DNA of 64,000 bases, from positions 11,759,105-11,823,104 of the forward strand of contig CAJINV010000003.1 in the NCBI GenBank assembly GCA_905178155.1, read 5' to 3'. A program made the position numbers and the translations under genes. Source of the stretch: Amoebophrya sp. A120 (lineage: Eukaryota > Sar > Dinophyceae > Syndiniales > Amoebophryaceae). Below the pieces are notes generated by a model. The model was not told the origin of the DNA, did not search any database, and saw nothing but the letters and a program-made list of their open reading frames with translations. Below, one piece after another: positions 22,926 to 36,600 of the stretch. Position 1 is the first letter of the stretch; each line of letters opens with the position of its first letter.

Positions 22926-25900
22926 TCAGTGTCTCTTCGGCGACCGTGTCGGACTCAACGGGAGCCCGCCCATCCGTTTCCGAGCGGGTGACGCGTCCAG
23001 GCTGGGAAATCCGGAGGACTGATCGAAGAACTGGGTGGAATTTGGGTTGCTCAGCGGCGAGAAAAACTCGTCCCGGTTGCTTATCGTACCGGACATGGTG
23101 CTCTGGTTGTGTCTCGAGTTGTCCATGGAGGGTAACAGCATGGTCCCCGCACTAGTCCCCGGTCGCTGCGTCGGGCTCTGCATCAGCGAGTTTCCGCTGT
23201 TTCTCAGCTGCGTTGGACTGCTCGCCCAGGCCAAGCTCGCGTTTCCCCCCTGCGTCCTGGGTCGGCTCGCGGAACTCCCCGCCGGCGATTGCGAGGTGCG
23301 CGGTCTCAACGTGCATGGGCTGCTGTTATACCTAGCGTATCAAATCATAGGACAGTGGAGAAGTTTCTATGTAGTCTGGCGGGTGTTGTTTGTAGTCCTC
23401 TTCAACATGCATATATCATTTGTTTTTCTTTTGATGTTTCTCCACCTCTATTCTCACATATCATTTTTTTTTGAAAGTACCCGAATCAACCGCTCATGTG
23501 TTTCGTCGTGCAATATAAAAACCGAGCCAACGGACCACGACAAACACGTATTCGTCGAAAAAAAAAAACAATACTATTTTTGTAGTATACCGTGGTGAGT
23601 CCAGGTTCTTGGAGCTGATGCCGTGGACGTTGTTATCGATTGCCAAGTGGGTCTGCTTGATGTATCGCTTGATTAAGTTGAAGAGCTGCGGGTCGTCAAA
23701 CGGTTCGCCGCAGATAATCAGCTGTATGTCGTAGTCGGCGAGCTCGGTCTTGCTTTGCACACTATTGAAACCGCCACCAAGTGCAATACTGTGCAGCTGT
23801 GCGGCGGATTGCGTTGCTGTAGATAGAACATTGTTGTTGAAGAGTTCCTTTTTTGAATAAACATCGTCTTTATTTGTGCAACAACCAAGTCTTATCAAAC
23901 AACTCACTTGGCGTTGGCAGAAGTATCTATTGCATTATTTTTATTGCACACTTATAAGAGAAACGATAATGAAATCAAAAAAACAGTACCAAGCACTTGC
24001 GGCATGCGTTTTGGGAGGCCGGACAGGGCAATTCCCCGCTCGTCCACCGGAGTGATGGTGGCTTTGATGATATCGATCGTCATGGTGATTGCTCCTTTCT
24101 CGTCTATCTGCTGCTTCAAAAGCTCTGTTTTCACGAAGTTGGGCCAGTTTATGACGCCCTTTCGGCACCACCAGTATTGCTCGCAGAATTCGTCTGTGCG
24201 GGGGCCGACCTGGGTCGTGTTTGATGGTACATAATTTTTGTCAACAGCATGCGGATATTAACGGGTAAGTACTATACAGTCAACAGCAGGACCAGTACTA
24301 GTACAAACATGTACTACACATTTGTCCGTGACAAATCGTCGTGAAACAACAAGCTCACTCTGTACCCACAAGTTGTTGCCAAATATGACCCTCCACTTGA
24401 CCGAGACTTTGCACCTGCTCTGCATGGTTGGAATCCTCAGTTTGACCGCGGACCAGCCGGGGAACGAGTTCTCCACGCCGTTTGGGTACCACTCCACCTG
24501 CATGCCCCGCAGCCCCCAGAGGGTGAACTCCTGACTCATGCACGGACTATGGATGTGTCAGAGTTGAAATCGACGAAGTTGAAATGATTTGTCATGCATA
24601 GAATGGATGCCAGTTGGAACCCAGTTTCCAACTGGCGCATGACAAATCTCGGTGGTCCCTAAGTCTAGTTTGTCATGCTGTTTAGGCAAAGAAGAGCGAT
24701 TTTCTCATGCTACTTTAGCAGCTCGAGCTGTAACCACAAACAGGCTTACAATCGGCCTCCCTTGCCTGCTCTGCAACACACGTGCCTCGGGTCATGCATT
24801 TTATGCATTACAAATTATTTCAACTTTGACGATTTCAAACCTGACACTCCCATACGGACGGTCCTTTGCGTAATCCGCGATTTTTTCCTCGAGCTTCGTG
24901 ATTTTCCATTTAAACGTCCGCGCGTCGTGGCCTTGCGTCGTCCTGCCGGGGATTGGTATGCCGTAGTCGTCGAATATCCTGTAGGCCTCTTCAAGCAAGT
25001 ATGCGACAAAAAAAAAGAAGCGAAAAACAACAGTGAATCTATCGTCCTTACTTGCTACTTCTGCACATGCACCGGTTGTAATCATACAAATAGAAGAAGG
25101 AGAGGGAGACGCACTGGCATGCGTACTTCTGATAGTCGCATGACAAAAAACAAACGCACTGCTGTCCCTCCTCACATGGAGAAAGGCGGGCTGCAAAAAT
25201 CGTTGTTACACTCCTTTTTTTCCAATGACATAACGACTTAGCGAGCACCTCCATGTCTTCTTTTAATTTCGCCAGCTCCTCCGCTTGCTTACCTGTTTAT
25301 TTTCATCGGTCTTTCATGAAGAGTTCCTTGTCATGCAACACCTGCATGCACTCGCGCTCGCCACTTTATATATTGTCATCGTGCGTAACTTAAGTTCTAG
25401 TCAGCGCTCCCGCTAATAAACTGAAAATCTTCTAATAAGAAAGAAAAATACGCTGCAGCTCGGCCTCCTCGGCTTGCCTCTTGCGCTCCTCTGCGGCCTT
25501 GGCGGCTGTGGAATAAGAGAAACAAAAGATTGATACAATCGACGCAAAACAAGGGCTGATTGCATCAGCGTCGACAGGACACGACGCTGCAGCGTCCTGC
25601 GACGAAATGCAGCGACAGATTTGGTCTAGGGAAACAACAAGAACTCGTCAAAGCAGTCGTGTGTACAGATTGGATATAGAGAAGGCGAAGAAAACTTTTG
25701 GAAAAAACAAACGAACCGGCGGCCTCCCGCTCTCGGCGCTCCTCCTCCCGCTTCTTCTTTTCTTCGGCGGCTTTAGTGTGATTGGAATAAACTGGAAACT
25801 TGCGATGCGTAGTTGTAAAACGGGATCGAAAGCGTGATTTGTGATGCGTGAGGCTAGCGCTAAGGCGCCGTCGAGAGTCTAGGAGTCTGACTTTCTACGT

Positions 25901-28900
25901 TTAAGAAGAGAGCTTGTCCTGCGGTGAGGCTGTCTGCAGGAGAAAAATTTCTGTTGCAGTCAGTGTCGCCAGCAGTCCACGCGACAAAAAAAGAGACACA
26001 GGAAAAACGATCGAAGCAAACGACAGTACCAGCAAGCTTCGCAGCGGCGGCAGACTCTGCGGCAGCGGCTTTCTCAGTATCCAAGAAAAAAAGCGCGGTG
26101 ATGTAAGAACCAACTTCTTCGTAGGTGTATTTTTACGCAAAAAATACTACATAGCCCCTATGACTAGCCACACAGGAATCAGATCTTCAGACACGTACTG
26201 TTGTCTAGTTTCTACACGAAATAGTTTCAGGGTATGCAGTAGTTGTACTAGCTCTGCATGCAAACGACCAAAGAGCAAATCTCGGTGTCACGCGGCGCAT
26301 GAGCAGATCATGACGGTGTCTTTTTACTCCCTTGTGGAAAGAAACGTTCTATCACGCGCTTTTTTTCCTGCGTACTCTGTCAGAGTCATTGGAATTCGAG
26401 AATCTGAATCTTTTTTACAGCAGGCTAGTTGTACTCTACTAGTACTTCTAAACGCGCTATTTAGCAATCTACGTAAGTAACAACATGACAATCGCGGAGA
26501 TCATCCTGTGCTAAGGCTTTTTGGTGCTGGGTGACAAACGCTACGAAGCAAGACACTAGCACTAGCTGCCTTAAACGTAGAATACCATTGGCTTCTGCGA
26601 GTTGCTTATCGACTTTTGCCTGCAACTGCGCCAGCGAGTCTATAATGTGGAAAATTGGCGCAAGTAGGGAAAGTACAGCTAGGTCGCCGAGACGAAAAAG
26701 ATGTGGAAGACAACGAGGTGGAGAAGTGTACTCTTACACAACTTAGAAGTAATTCTAGTTGCTAAAGTTTGTTAGCACATGCTTTTATTCTAACATGAAG
26801 CTGCACAGTAGCGCATTCCAGCAGACACAGCAGCGCCGAAAAAACCAAAGTCCCGCCCAGTCATAGCTTTATTCACTAGCAGATTTTTGAAGTTGCACAA
26901 GAAACAGGAGCCGGTGACAGGCAGGCAAGAGACGGAGTAGCGTCCCATCGTGGCAGTGCGAGTTGGGTAGTAGGACATGCAGCATCTTTAAAGGAACGGC
27001 GAAACTCGACGAAAATTCCTACGGGAATAGGAAAACAGCAGCTGCGTGAATCAAGCGTGGCGGCTGGCTCCCTCGGTCTGCTGGTGGCGCTCCTGCCAAA
27101 TAGCTTCATCATCGATCTGTAGTTGGGGCACAGCTGCATAAATTTAAATCTAAAAATGCTTAGCAAAACCAGAGGAGTAAATAAATCGTCTGCTGCATTT
27201 GCATACCCGGGCAAGCAACTTGACAGGACGAGCGAAATGGAAGAATAAGATCTCCGCGATCTGATCATGGGGCAGTTGTAGTTTTTTCATCCTCTGAGTC
27301 CGATTCTGATTCCAAAAATAGTAGTTGAAACGAAACTGCGAAGAGGTGAGCGCGGCCAGGTGGCAAGGGAAACTTTTGAACCAAGAATTTTCCGGGCGAG
27401 AAGAAATGGACGAGCTGTGTCATCGCATTGTGAAATAAACGGGGTCAGTAGGCAGACAAAAAGTGTGGTGCGCGAAGCGGCTAATGGGAAAGAGAATCGG
27501 CTTCGCAGAAAAAAAAACATGTGATGGCAGAGTAAAAAATGAAAAATTTTCCAAGAGTACAAAAAAACCGCGCCAAGAGCCAGCATTAGGAGCGCCGAGA
27601 GGAGACGAGCCGCCGCCGCAGGTGCTGCAAGTACTGAATGATGAGTCTAGGCCTTTTATCAATTAATTTGCGTGTGCCTCTTTTTTTGCGAAACAAAAAA
27701 GATTGGAAGTAATTTTGTCGTCCAACACAATTTCAGTGGGTGTAGTTTTTCCGACGTATTTCAGACGCGTCTGCTGGAATGGCAAACCATTGACCATATC
27801 GTTTCAAGTTTTTAATATCGACTACAGGTTGAAAACTGTAAGACTCTAAATAAATCTTTCACGCCGAAAGTCTTTTCTCACAGAAGCAAGCATCTTGTCA
27901 GAGTCACCAGTTGCAAGTACTTATTGTTTTATATCTGCTTTAGGAGATATCTATAGTGTGCACAAAGACAAAACGCACCGCGTACAGGGATGTTGACATC
28001 AAAACGAACAAAAGTCTCGCAGCCATCATCTAGTACGTACTTACCTCGTGCTGCCCCCAACTCGGACTCCAGCAACTTCAACTGGTTTTCGACGGTGGCT
28101 TTCTCGCTTTTCACCACCTCCAGCTCCTTCGTCATCTTTTCTACCCCGTCCTTCGACTATCAAATGGAAATATGTCTGGGTCCTCTGAAAAATGGTGCAA
28201 CGCTTGCCATGCACGTTTTACATGACCCCTGGTGTCTGTGATGTTGGCGTCGCATCATACTTAGATTTTTAGCCGGCTTCGGCTTCCTGATGCCTATTCC
28301 GCATGAGAAATGCCCTCACCGCGTAGCCCAAACTGGACTTGTTCTTTTGCTGGAGGTCATGCAATACAGATTTTTATTTTTTCGAATCCGACAAGCGGCA
28401 TCACAAGTTGCAGCTGCAGCCTTCCAGACCCAGATCGATATTTGCAATGCATATCGACGCTTTCAGCTCTGCCTCCGCGGTTTTCAGCGATTCCGCTTGC
28501 CTGTGTAAGTATTTCGACTCTTATTTACCAAAGTGCTTAATACAGTTTTCTTTTTTTCTTGAGGAGAGACAAAACACGAAGTTGAACTAGCAGTACAGTG
28601 CTACTGAAACCTGATAGGGCCGCCTGACAAATTGCGTTAACATGACTCAGAAGTGAAGCACGTCTAGACATGGCAAGAAAGGCACTAATAGTAGAACAAT
28701 TGAAGGGCAGTGTCCAACTCGGCAATTTTGGCTTCCAGCGGTGCCGCACACTCCTTCAGCTTTCGCTCCGCCTCCGCGAGCATCTGGTCTTGCTCCCGGT
28801 TAAATTTGGCTTGCAGGTCGTCTCGCTGCTTCTGCATCTCCTTTTGCTTGTCCTGCTCGAACACCGTTCGTGCCTCCGCAATCGCGCCCAAAACCCGTTC

Positions 28901-29674
28901 CTCGATGGACGATTCCAGGGCGAAGTACTTCTCTTGCTCCTGCACGACCAATTCCTTCTGCACATCCACCTTTTCTTCGGACTGCTGCAGCGCGTGTCGC
29001 AGCGTGTCTTTCTCGAAGTTCATTTGCAGCGAGTCCTTCTGGATCTGGAGTAACCGCTTCAGAAACTTCTGCATCTGGATCTTCGTGATCACCGAGCCCA
29101 GTCGCAGCTCCGCCAGCTGCTCCTTGGTAACGACCAACTCGTCGAGCGCGTCGGACTTGTGCTTAGGGTAGTCCTTTTCCAGCGCTGCCTTCTTGGCCGG
29201 GTCGTTGTTGTGTGCCGGATTCGGACCGTACACCTGGTCCGCGTTCAGTTTCTCGCCTTTCCCGTCCTGATTGGCGGAGGAAAACAGGGCGTTCATGCTG
29301 TCGTCTTCCTTGGAAATTTCCATTCGCTCAAAGAATCCCTGCAAAGTCTGCGTGTCCACGATCTCGCAGCGCTCGTGCCCCTCGTACCCGGCGAGAATGA
29401 CTTCGAATTCCTTTTTGCTGCTCGCAACTCCCATGGCGTCAATCAAGTCGTCCTTCATGTCGTCCAGGGATTTCAGCTCCGGGTCCATCAATTTTGCATC
29501 GGACAAGTCGACCACGAAGATCAAGGTTTTCTGCATGGACGTGGGAATCGCGATCTCCTTGACCGTGAAGTCCTCCTTGGGCTGCAGCACCCGCCCCCCA
29601 CATACCGGCCCGGCTTTGAAATCGCCTTCCCGCGGGCCCCGGGAAGGCGAGTGCCTTCCCGGGGAGGCTGGCAT
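22926..29674 (-). CDS. Coiled-coil protein with MATH-like (TRAF-type) region
   Basis: A mosaic protein of about 850 residues. Exon 1 (29674-28698) encodes a globular part beginning QKTLIFVVDLSDAK, reminiscent of a von Willebrand A fold, then a long Glu/Lys/Gln coiled coil. The coil continues through 28500-28454, 28157-28045 and five tiny exons: 26639-26586, 26068-26030, 25770-25717, 25505-25452 and 25292-25238. Exons 24988-24855, 24547-24366 and 24209-23990 encode FKWKITKLEEKI, FTLWGLRGMQVEWYPNG, KVSVKWRVIFG and NLW-VGPRTDEFC. This pattern matches the MATH-like domains common in alveolates. Exons 23816-23591 and 23331-22926 finish with a small acidic/hydrophobic segment and a Ser/Pro-rich tail ending SPTRSPKRH. 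Joins agree in phase. Introners at 28158 and 24548 are removed in frame. MATH domains usually bind partner proteins; any adaptor role here is inference. The 1.4-kb gap 26640-28044 may hide further exons. Confidence 0.65.
24548..24854. mobile_element. Family F introner element
   Basis: TIRs of about 55 bp start TATGGATGTGTCAGAGTTGA at the left, mirrored at the right by TTTCAAACCTGACACTCCCATA. The duplication CGGAC is perfect (24543-24547, 24855-24859). Excision joins AKDRP to CMSQEFT inside the MATH-like region. Single copy in the window. Confidence 0.92.
28158..28453. mobile_element. Family B introner element
   Basis: Starts TATCAAATGGAAATATGTCT and ends with a mirrored GATATTTGCAATGCATA. 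The duplication TCGAC is perfect (28153-28157, 28454-28458). Excision joins AELKAS to KDGVEKM inside the coiled coil. Confidence 0.92.
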
Positions 29675-30675
29675 GGTCCTCGATTGCGGAGGCTCTCGGA
29701 CGACGCAGTGATAATTGCTCCAATACCTCCAATACGGTATTTCGATCTTCGGTGCAACAGAATATCAAACGAGATTAATTTCTTGTCAATCGATCTTTAT
29801 TTTCCCCAACTTTTTCGTACAAATAATTTACCAAAAAAAAAAGCTGTGTGGTTGTGACGGCAGATGTCGAATACAGAGAAGCCTCCTGAGATGCACACGG
29901 ACCACCAGGAAACGTTAGTACGCCAGAATTGGATGAGTAAATCTATTTCTTCAGTTTTGAATTTGATAATGCAGCTTTTCCTCACATTTTCCCCCCACGC
30001 ACTTCAGAAAAACACGACTACGACCCACAACAAATGAATTTCATCTGATTCTTGTCTCGTAGGCCAAATGAATCATAAGTACCTACTAGATACAGACAGC
30101 GACAGGAGGTCCACCTCAAAGATTAGAACCTACTCTAAATTGCAGACCTTACTCCCCACCGATTTTGTCCGAATTTGTCTGTGACCGAACTGTCAGAAGA
30201 ACTACACAAAGAGGGCAACAAATCGATGTTATTGAAGACGGTGATGTGCTTTTTTAAAAATTTGTGTCCGTTTCTGACACTTCTGTGCCTCCGTTGCCTT
30301 GCAACAAAGAACCCAGCAAGAACTCCACTGCGGAACAACAACTCCGCTACCTGGCATACTATCCGCGGCCGCAGAACATCTATGTTCTTAAGAGCAACAT
30401 TTTATTATATTACGTCATCGACGCCATGGGTGTAAGTCTATAAAATAATCATTGATCAAAATAAATCTTGGGCTGTCGCGAAAAAAAAGTTCAACCGTGA
30501 GATGCAAGACAGAGCTGTAGATGTTGAAGCAGGTCAACATGTGCCAGAGCGGTGCCACGGCATATATAAAGCTCCCCACGAGGTTCTTGCAGTAGATGTT
30601 ATGGTGAACCGAAACAATAAATCCCCCCTTGTGACGGCGCATTCAGCACGTCCGTTAGCACCAGAAGCTCATCCC
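29675..30675. other. Spacer between the coiled-coil gene and the RING ligase gene
   Basis: About 1 kb, AT-rich from 29770 to 30250, with only short open frames. A short hairpin-forming stretch (GGGCCCCGGGAAGGCGAG and its mirror) lies just inside the neighbouring start at 29630-29670. I see no gene or element. Confidence 0.4.
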
Positions 30676-33600
30676 TTACACCTCGACCGCGAGTTCCACA
30701 CCATAAGCAGGGTCTTCACTACCAGCACTCAACATCTCGCCAGCCACCGCACTAGTAGCGCCCCCGGAAGTAGATGTTGACGTTGTTACAGTTGTGTGCG
30801 TGGCAATAACTTGCTCCACGTAGTCGGCGAGGCGGGTTCTAACTTGATGCTGTTGCATTTTCTCCCACGACGAGGTGGAAGCTCTGCCGTGGTGGAACGC
30901 CAACCTCCGAGCTTGACCAACGAGCGCGTCCAGCATGGCGAATTCCGGTGCGGAATCGCTTCCGTACAACTCCTTCGGCAGTTCCAGGGCGGGAAAGAAA
31001 ATCTCGCGGAGGAGGTAGTTTGAAACAGCCTGATGTTGTTGAAAAGAGCGCTGGCGATCTGCCTGGTAGTGGTCCTCGCCTCGTCCATGAAACAAATCTG
31101 CTCGCTTTCCTTGATGTTGACCCTTCTGCAGTAATAGCAGACTCGGAGACAGTAAAAAATCAACGAATTTGAACGCAATTTTCCGCAGATCCAGTTCCGC
31201 GTCGAGCAGTAGTTTCGTCCCGATTTCCTCGTGCGCAGTGCGCAGTTCTTGCGGCCGTGCTGGTTTTGTACCATGCTGGTTCACGTTCATCTCCCCGTTG
31301 TTTGATGCAACATTACTTCCGTCAAAATAGTTCTCGAGCAGATCTTTGCAGGAAGGGAGCGACAAAGTAATTCTCGCGGTTTCATCCTCTCCCTCCTGCG
31401 GCTCTTCTTCGGGAAACATTTCAACATCCGGGTCGTGTCTATCTTTCCGCCCAGTTCTTGACGTTGTCGACGCCCCCCCTTCAATTATGTCGGAAATGAT
31501 GAAAGTAGCACTACTTGTAGCAACACCGTCTACGTTGTCTCCTGCCTCGAGAAAGATCTCCTCGCTATTTCCGTTACCTCCTTCTGCTTTTGCGGCTCGT
31601 GGACTACTAGTTCTACTTGTTCCACTTCTTCCCGCGGCAGCTTCTACTTGATCTCCTTGCTGAATACCAAACCTACCGCTTTCCTGACTTTCCAGCAAAT
31701 AATTTCCGCACACCTGCAACCTCGCTTCCAACTCTTCCAACCGCCTTCTCCCGACGTTCTCCGCTAATAGCTTCACGACCCGACTGCCGCTCCGCAGCGC
31801 GAACTCGGCCTCCACGAAGGAGTCCTATGGATTGTAAAAATGTCTGGGTCTGGAAGAATGCATGTTTGTCATGCTTGTCTGGCATGACTCTTAAATCTGT
31901 CATGCACGTTACCCAAGAGCTCCATTTTTCTGCGATGCAGAAACGCAGTTTGTCATGCAGAATAGGCAACACCTAGGGTAGGAGCTCAGAAACTTGTCAT
32001 GCTGAGCCAGCATTTGTAGCCTCATCATGAGACGCCGCCCAGCATCACAAGTTTCCAGACCCAGACATTTTTACATTTGATAAGTCCAGTTTCGAAACGA
32101 TCTCCTCCGCAAACTGGGACGTCACTTCCGCCTTCTCCTGCTTCTTCGCGAACTCGCTTCTCTGCTCCAGCTCCTGCTCGGCGGTCGCGGTTTTGTCCGT
32201 CAAGCTTCTGGTGTTCACCCAGTTGGATACCGAGTGCCCGTATTTTTCCCGGTACTCGTGTTCTAACTGCTCCAGCCGTTTTGCCACGGGGAACGAAAAC
32301 GACACCACCGCCGTGTCACCGTCGGCAATGTAGCCCCGGATCGCGGTCTCCATTGCGTGGCGGAGCTTGCTGTCGTGAATCATCGACTTGAGCATTTTCT
32401 GAGCGGAGTGGTGCTCCAGACGTTCATCTTCTTGCGAGGGAGAAGGACTCGCATCTGCTGCTTCAGGGGCAGGCGAATTTTTATCAGCGTCGGTAGTTGT
32501 GTTCTTCTTGGCTCTTGTTTCTTCCTCTGGAGGCACCAGCTTCATCTTCTCGGGGGAAGTAGAAGAGCTTTCTCGTTCTCCTTTTTGCAATTGGTTGTTA
32601 ACCTCTGAAGATATCCGTGTAGTTCTTGATCCACGCGTGTTTTCCTCAGAAGTATTGCGCAAATTGGCCACGCTCCTTGCCGCTCCGTTGTGACCTGTTG
32701 TTCCTTCTGCAGCAGTGACCTGCTGTTCAACAGCACGAGAAGATGTGGACGCCGTGGTCTCGTTTCCCCCGACCAGACTCGAAAAAAGCTCCTGCTTCAC
32801 CTGCTCCCTCTCGGAGAGCAACTTGTCAACAAAAGGGTACCCCGTTCCGTCGGTTTCCTTCTGCTTATTTTGTGTAGTAGTTTCAAGAACTCGCTTTATG
32901 GACTTTTGACTCGCTCTTGCTTGTTCCGTCGTGGTCCCGCCAGGATTTTTCGAGGTTCCTGTGGTAGTGGTGTCATTCGCTCCTGCTTCACCTTCAGATC
33001 CTGCTTGCTCGACAGCAGAGGGTGACTGCCCTGTTGTAGTTTGTTCTACTGTCGCAGAAGTAGAATCATTCTCACTAGCTGTCGCTCGGTGTTTCTCCGC
33101 GAAATTTCTGATCGCAGTATGGTTTTTCTCATATTGCGTCGCTTTCGTCCTGCTCCCGGCTGCTCCGTCGCTGCCACTGGACTTTTGCTCATGCTCCGCC
33201 GCAGTCCTGGAGGAGGAAGCACTTGCTGCACTTCCTGCCGCAGCACCAGCCTGGTCCGTAGCGGGACTGGAAAAGAAGTAGTCAAAGCTGACCTTCACGC
33301 CGTCAAAAACCGGGAGGAAAATCTTCTCACTGCAGAAGGTTAAAGTTTTCTCCAAAACTACATCCAAATACGTCAGGCGCAGAAAGTAGCCGAAAATTCT
33401 GTCCAGCTGCAACTTGTCGCTCAGCACGTACTTCACGTGCGGCGCGACGTACTTCTGGACCACCCGCGCCAGACTGTCAAACTGCTTGCCCGTGTTCAGC
33501 GCAGCGGCGTACGCGAGCGCCCCGACGTGTCGGGAGAGTCTCAAAATCACCGTGCCGGGCAACCGGAGGAGGGCAGAGCAAAGATTGAACACGAGCCGGA

Positions 33601-36600
33601 ATAAGGCGAAGGGGCTCAAGTCGATTTCTAAAACCTCCGGAGGAACTGCGGCGGCTGATGTCGCATTGGTTAAGTTCGAGGTTTCCGACGATTCTGATAC
33701 AATTTTTGCCGTTCCATTTCTATTACGAGCCGCCAAAGAACTACTTGTAGAATTGCTCGTCGCATTTCTATTCCCAGCCGCATTATCTACGTCCACATTT
33801 CCCGCCAGCCAGCCGAGTTGGCGCACTTTAAACTCCAGGAGTAGTTGCTTGTCCGCTGCCGTGGCGAACTTTGGATCTTTCACGACCGGTAACGCCAGCG
33901 ACGGTTTGTTTTCCGCTATGTGTGCGTTTTTTCCGAAGGCGAAAAACGGTTTTTTCGCATTTTCCGCTCCCTCCCCGACGCTATTCGCGCCGATCAAGAC
34001 CGTGCCCTGCGGCTCGATGGCGCGCCGGATTTTGTCCACCTGTTTGGCGCTGGCCGCGCGCACGCCGGTGAAGTGCTGCGCCGACCGCATCACGTCGTAG
34101 AGGAACTTTCCCTTACCCTCGGAAATCTGGCTCAGCCGCCAGTACGGGATCTTCTTAATGCCGTAGTGCAGCGGGGGGCGGAGGGTGGAGTTGGTGGTGG
34201 TGGAGGTAGTTGTGTTCGATGGATGTTCTATTTGCAGCTCTGCGGATCTGTTGGAAAGATTGTCGTCATCGACTTCAAGGGCAGCAGCAGCTGGCTGCAG
34301 TGCTCTACTTTCCGCCGTGGCAGTTATTGATGTTTCCTTCTGTATTTCCGCAGATGAATTGTTGCTCGGAGATGTTTCTGCTGCTGCTGCACCTCCGGAG
34401 GTTGCAAGATGAACATCACCACCCTGCTCTTGCGAGGCAGTAGTTGCAAGCGGCGTCTCGTTAGCTTCAGTGGTGCCTGGCTGAACAGCCTGCTCCGCAG
34501 TGCTAGAGTGGTCCGCGGCTTGTCTCAATATGTGGTCCAAGTCCTCTCCATTATTCCCAGCACTACTGCTAGCCCCACCAGAAGATGAACCACTATCCTC
34601 GTTCGTGAAGAACTGCCTTAGCTTTCGCCACTCCGTGTAGATCGACGCAAAATCGAAGACAATCACCGAGGCCGCGAAGTGCCGCACGAAATCGTGCACG
34701 AGGTGTGTGCGTGCGGACAGTTCCGCGATCAGATTCAGCGGCAAATCATCCTTGCTGAACACCAACGTTGCGGAGCCGGATACAAAGGTTGTCGCCGAGT
34801 TGTGAATGAGAAACCACTTGTACAAGAAGGGGCCGTTCGCCGACCCGGCGCCGGCGGTGGAAGTCAAAATCCAGCTGAGCCACTTCTCCAGCATCACGGA
34901 AAAACCCAGCGTACACAAATTCCACACCCGCTGCAGCACGTGCAAGACGGGGAAGCTCAGGAGCAAGACAAACAGCATGACGAAGCCCCAGCCCAGCAGT
35001 TGGTCCACCGTTTCGACGGAAATGTCACTCCAGGACAGCCGGTGCCGGCAGGTGGGGCAGGTCGCGCCCGGGGGCGCGCCGGAGAAAATCAGGTGCTGCT
35101 CGTTCCGGCTGGTGGAGATCCAGTTCTTCAAGCAGTCCGAGTGAAACACGTGTTTGCACGGCAGCCGCACGTTCTTGTGCTGCTTGTACTGCTGTTTCGT
35201 ATGGTACTGCTTCGCGGACAGGTGCTGTTGTTCGTCGGCGCTGGAGGGTTCGTCATCGTTGTAGTAGTCGTCCTCAGGAGGGTAAAAATTATCCGACGGA
35301 TTGTTGGAGGATCGACCGGCACCTCTTCTAGCACTGGAGGATCCACCGCCCGATGCTGCTGCTGCACCAGTACTACTCGTGCTCTGATCATAATTCCTGT
35401 TACTACTCCCTGCCATCCTGCGTCTTTTTTGTCCGCTGGTGGCGAAATGCCCGGTGTCGTTGTCTTCGTACCAGCCGGAAGGGAGGTGAACGGAATTGTT
35501 GTCAGAGAATTCCAGACCAATGGACAAGTTGCGTGCTGAGGTTGCAGCTCCGGATGCTGTGGACGTCGAGAAGCGGTTCCGCGATGAACCACCGTCGAGC
35601 ATGTAGTTGCGCAAATTCTGCAGCGGTCCAGCTGAACTGCTGGACGAACTTGCTGAGGCAGTTGTGCCTCCACTTGTGCCACTACCACTCGCCGGATTCC
35701 CGACAACGGTGGGCAGAAGAGGGTGGTCCAGATCGTCTTCGCCGCCGATGAATGGTGCTGATGCTCCACCTCCTGGTGGCATTATGCCGGAAGAAGCTCC
35801 AGCGGGGGCCACAACTCCTGCCGTTGATGTTCCTGAGACATTCGAACCCGAGCCCCCTGCTGCCGCACCCTGACCAGTAGCACTAGCAGCACCCCCCTCA
35901 TCATCTGCTCCGCCCACCGGCAGCTGTCTTGCGAGCGTGATTTCTATTTATCCTAAGGAAAAATCCCCCTCCCCATAGTGAAAAGGTATGTTTCCGAAAA
36001 TTTGCGCTGCTGGTTTGAGGTCACAAATCGCATTTGTCTTGCAAGAAGACAAGGGCAGAAGCTTCCGCCCCATTATTGAAGCGCTTTGTCATGCTGTTGG
36101 GCTTAAAGGGGAGCCGTTTGCCATGCTGAACAACTAGACCCCTACGCCCCTATGTAGCCTGGGGATCTGGCCGCAATGCCTCTCTGCGTGACAAATGTCG
36201 TTTGTGTAAGTACGCAAATCCAGCATCAGAGATTTCGTTTTGATGTGGGGAGGGGGGATTTTTCCTTTTGATACTATCGGTCCGATGCCAATGGTGACCG
36301 CAGTTCCCTGCTGCTCTACCGCGATGTCGGTGTCATCGAACAAAGACCCGTAGCCCGACGAGGACCCACTTTCCCCATTAGCAGTCCGCCGCCTCCCCGC
36401 GCAGAACAGGAATTCCAGCCACCGACGGAGAAACCCGGCTGCGCCGGAGGCCCTTTGCCCATGGGTCAAATTGCTGCTCATGCCGTCGAGCTCCAAAGAG
36501 TTCTGGTTTCGTGGGTTCAAGTCCGGAAAGTCGTATTTCTGCTGTAAAGATGTAGTACTGTGGTCTTCGTTTGTTGAACTACCACTGTAATTGGCGAGCC

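Noticed and set aside
25349-25370. A 22-bp candidate micro-exon (GERECMQ) in the coiled-coil gene.
   Set aside because: Including it breaks the frame, whereas joining 25452 directly to 25292 keeps phase 1 and continues the coil.
34679-35539. A 286-codon plus-strand frame.
   Set aside because: It is antisense to the RING ligase exon, which carries the zinc-binding motif.
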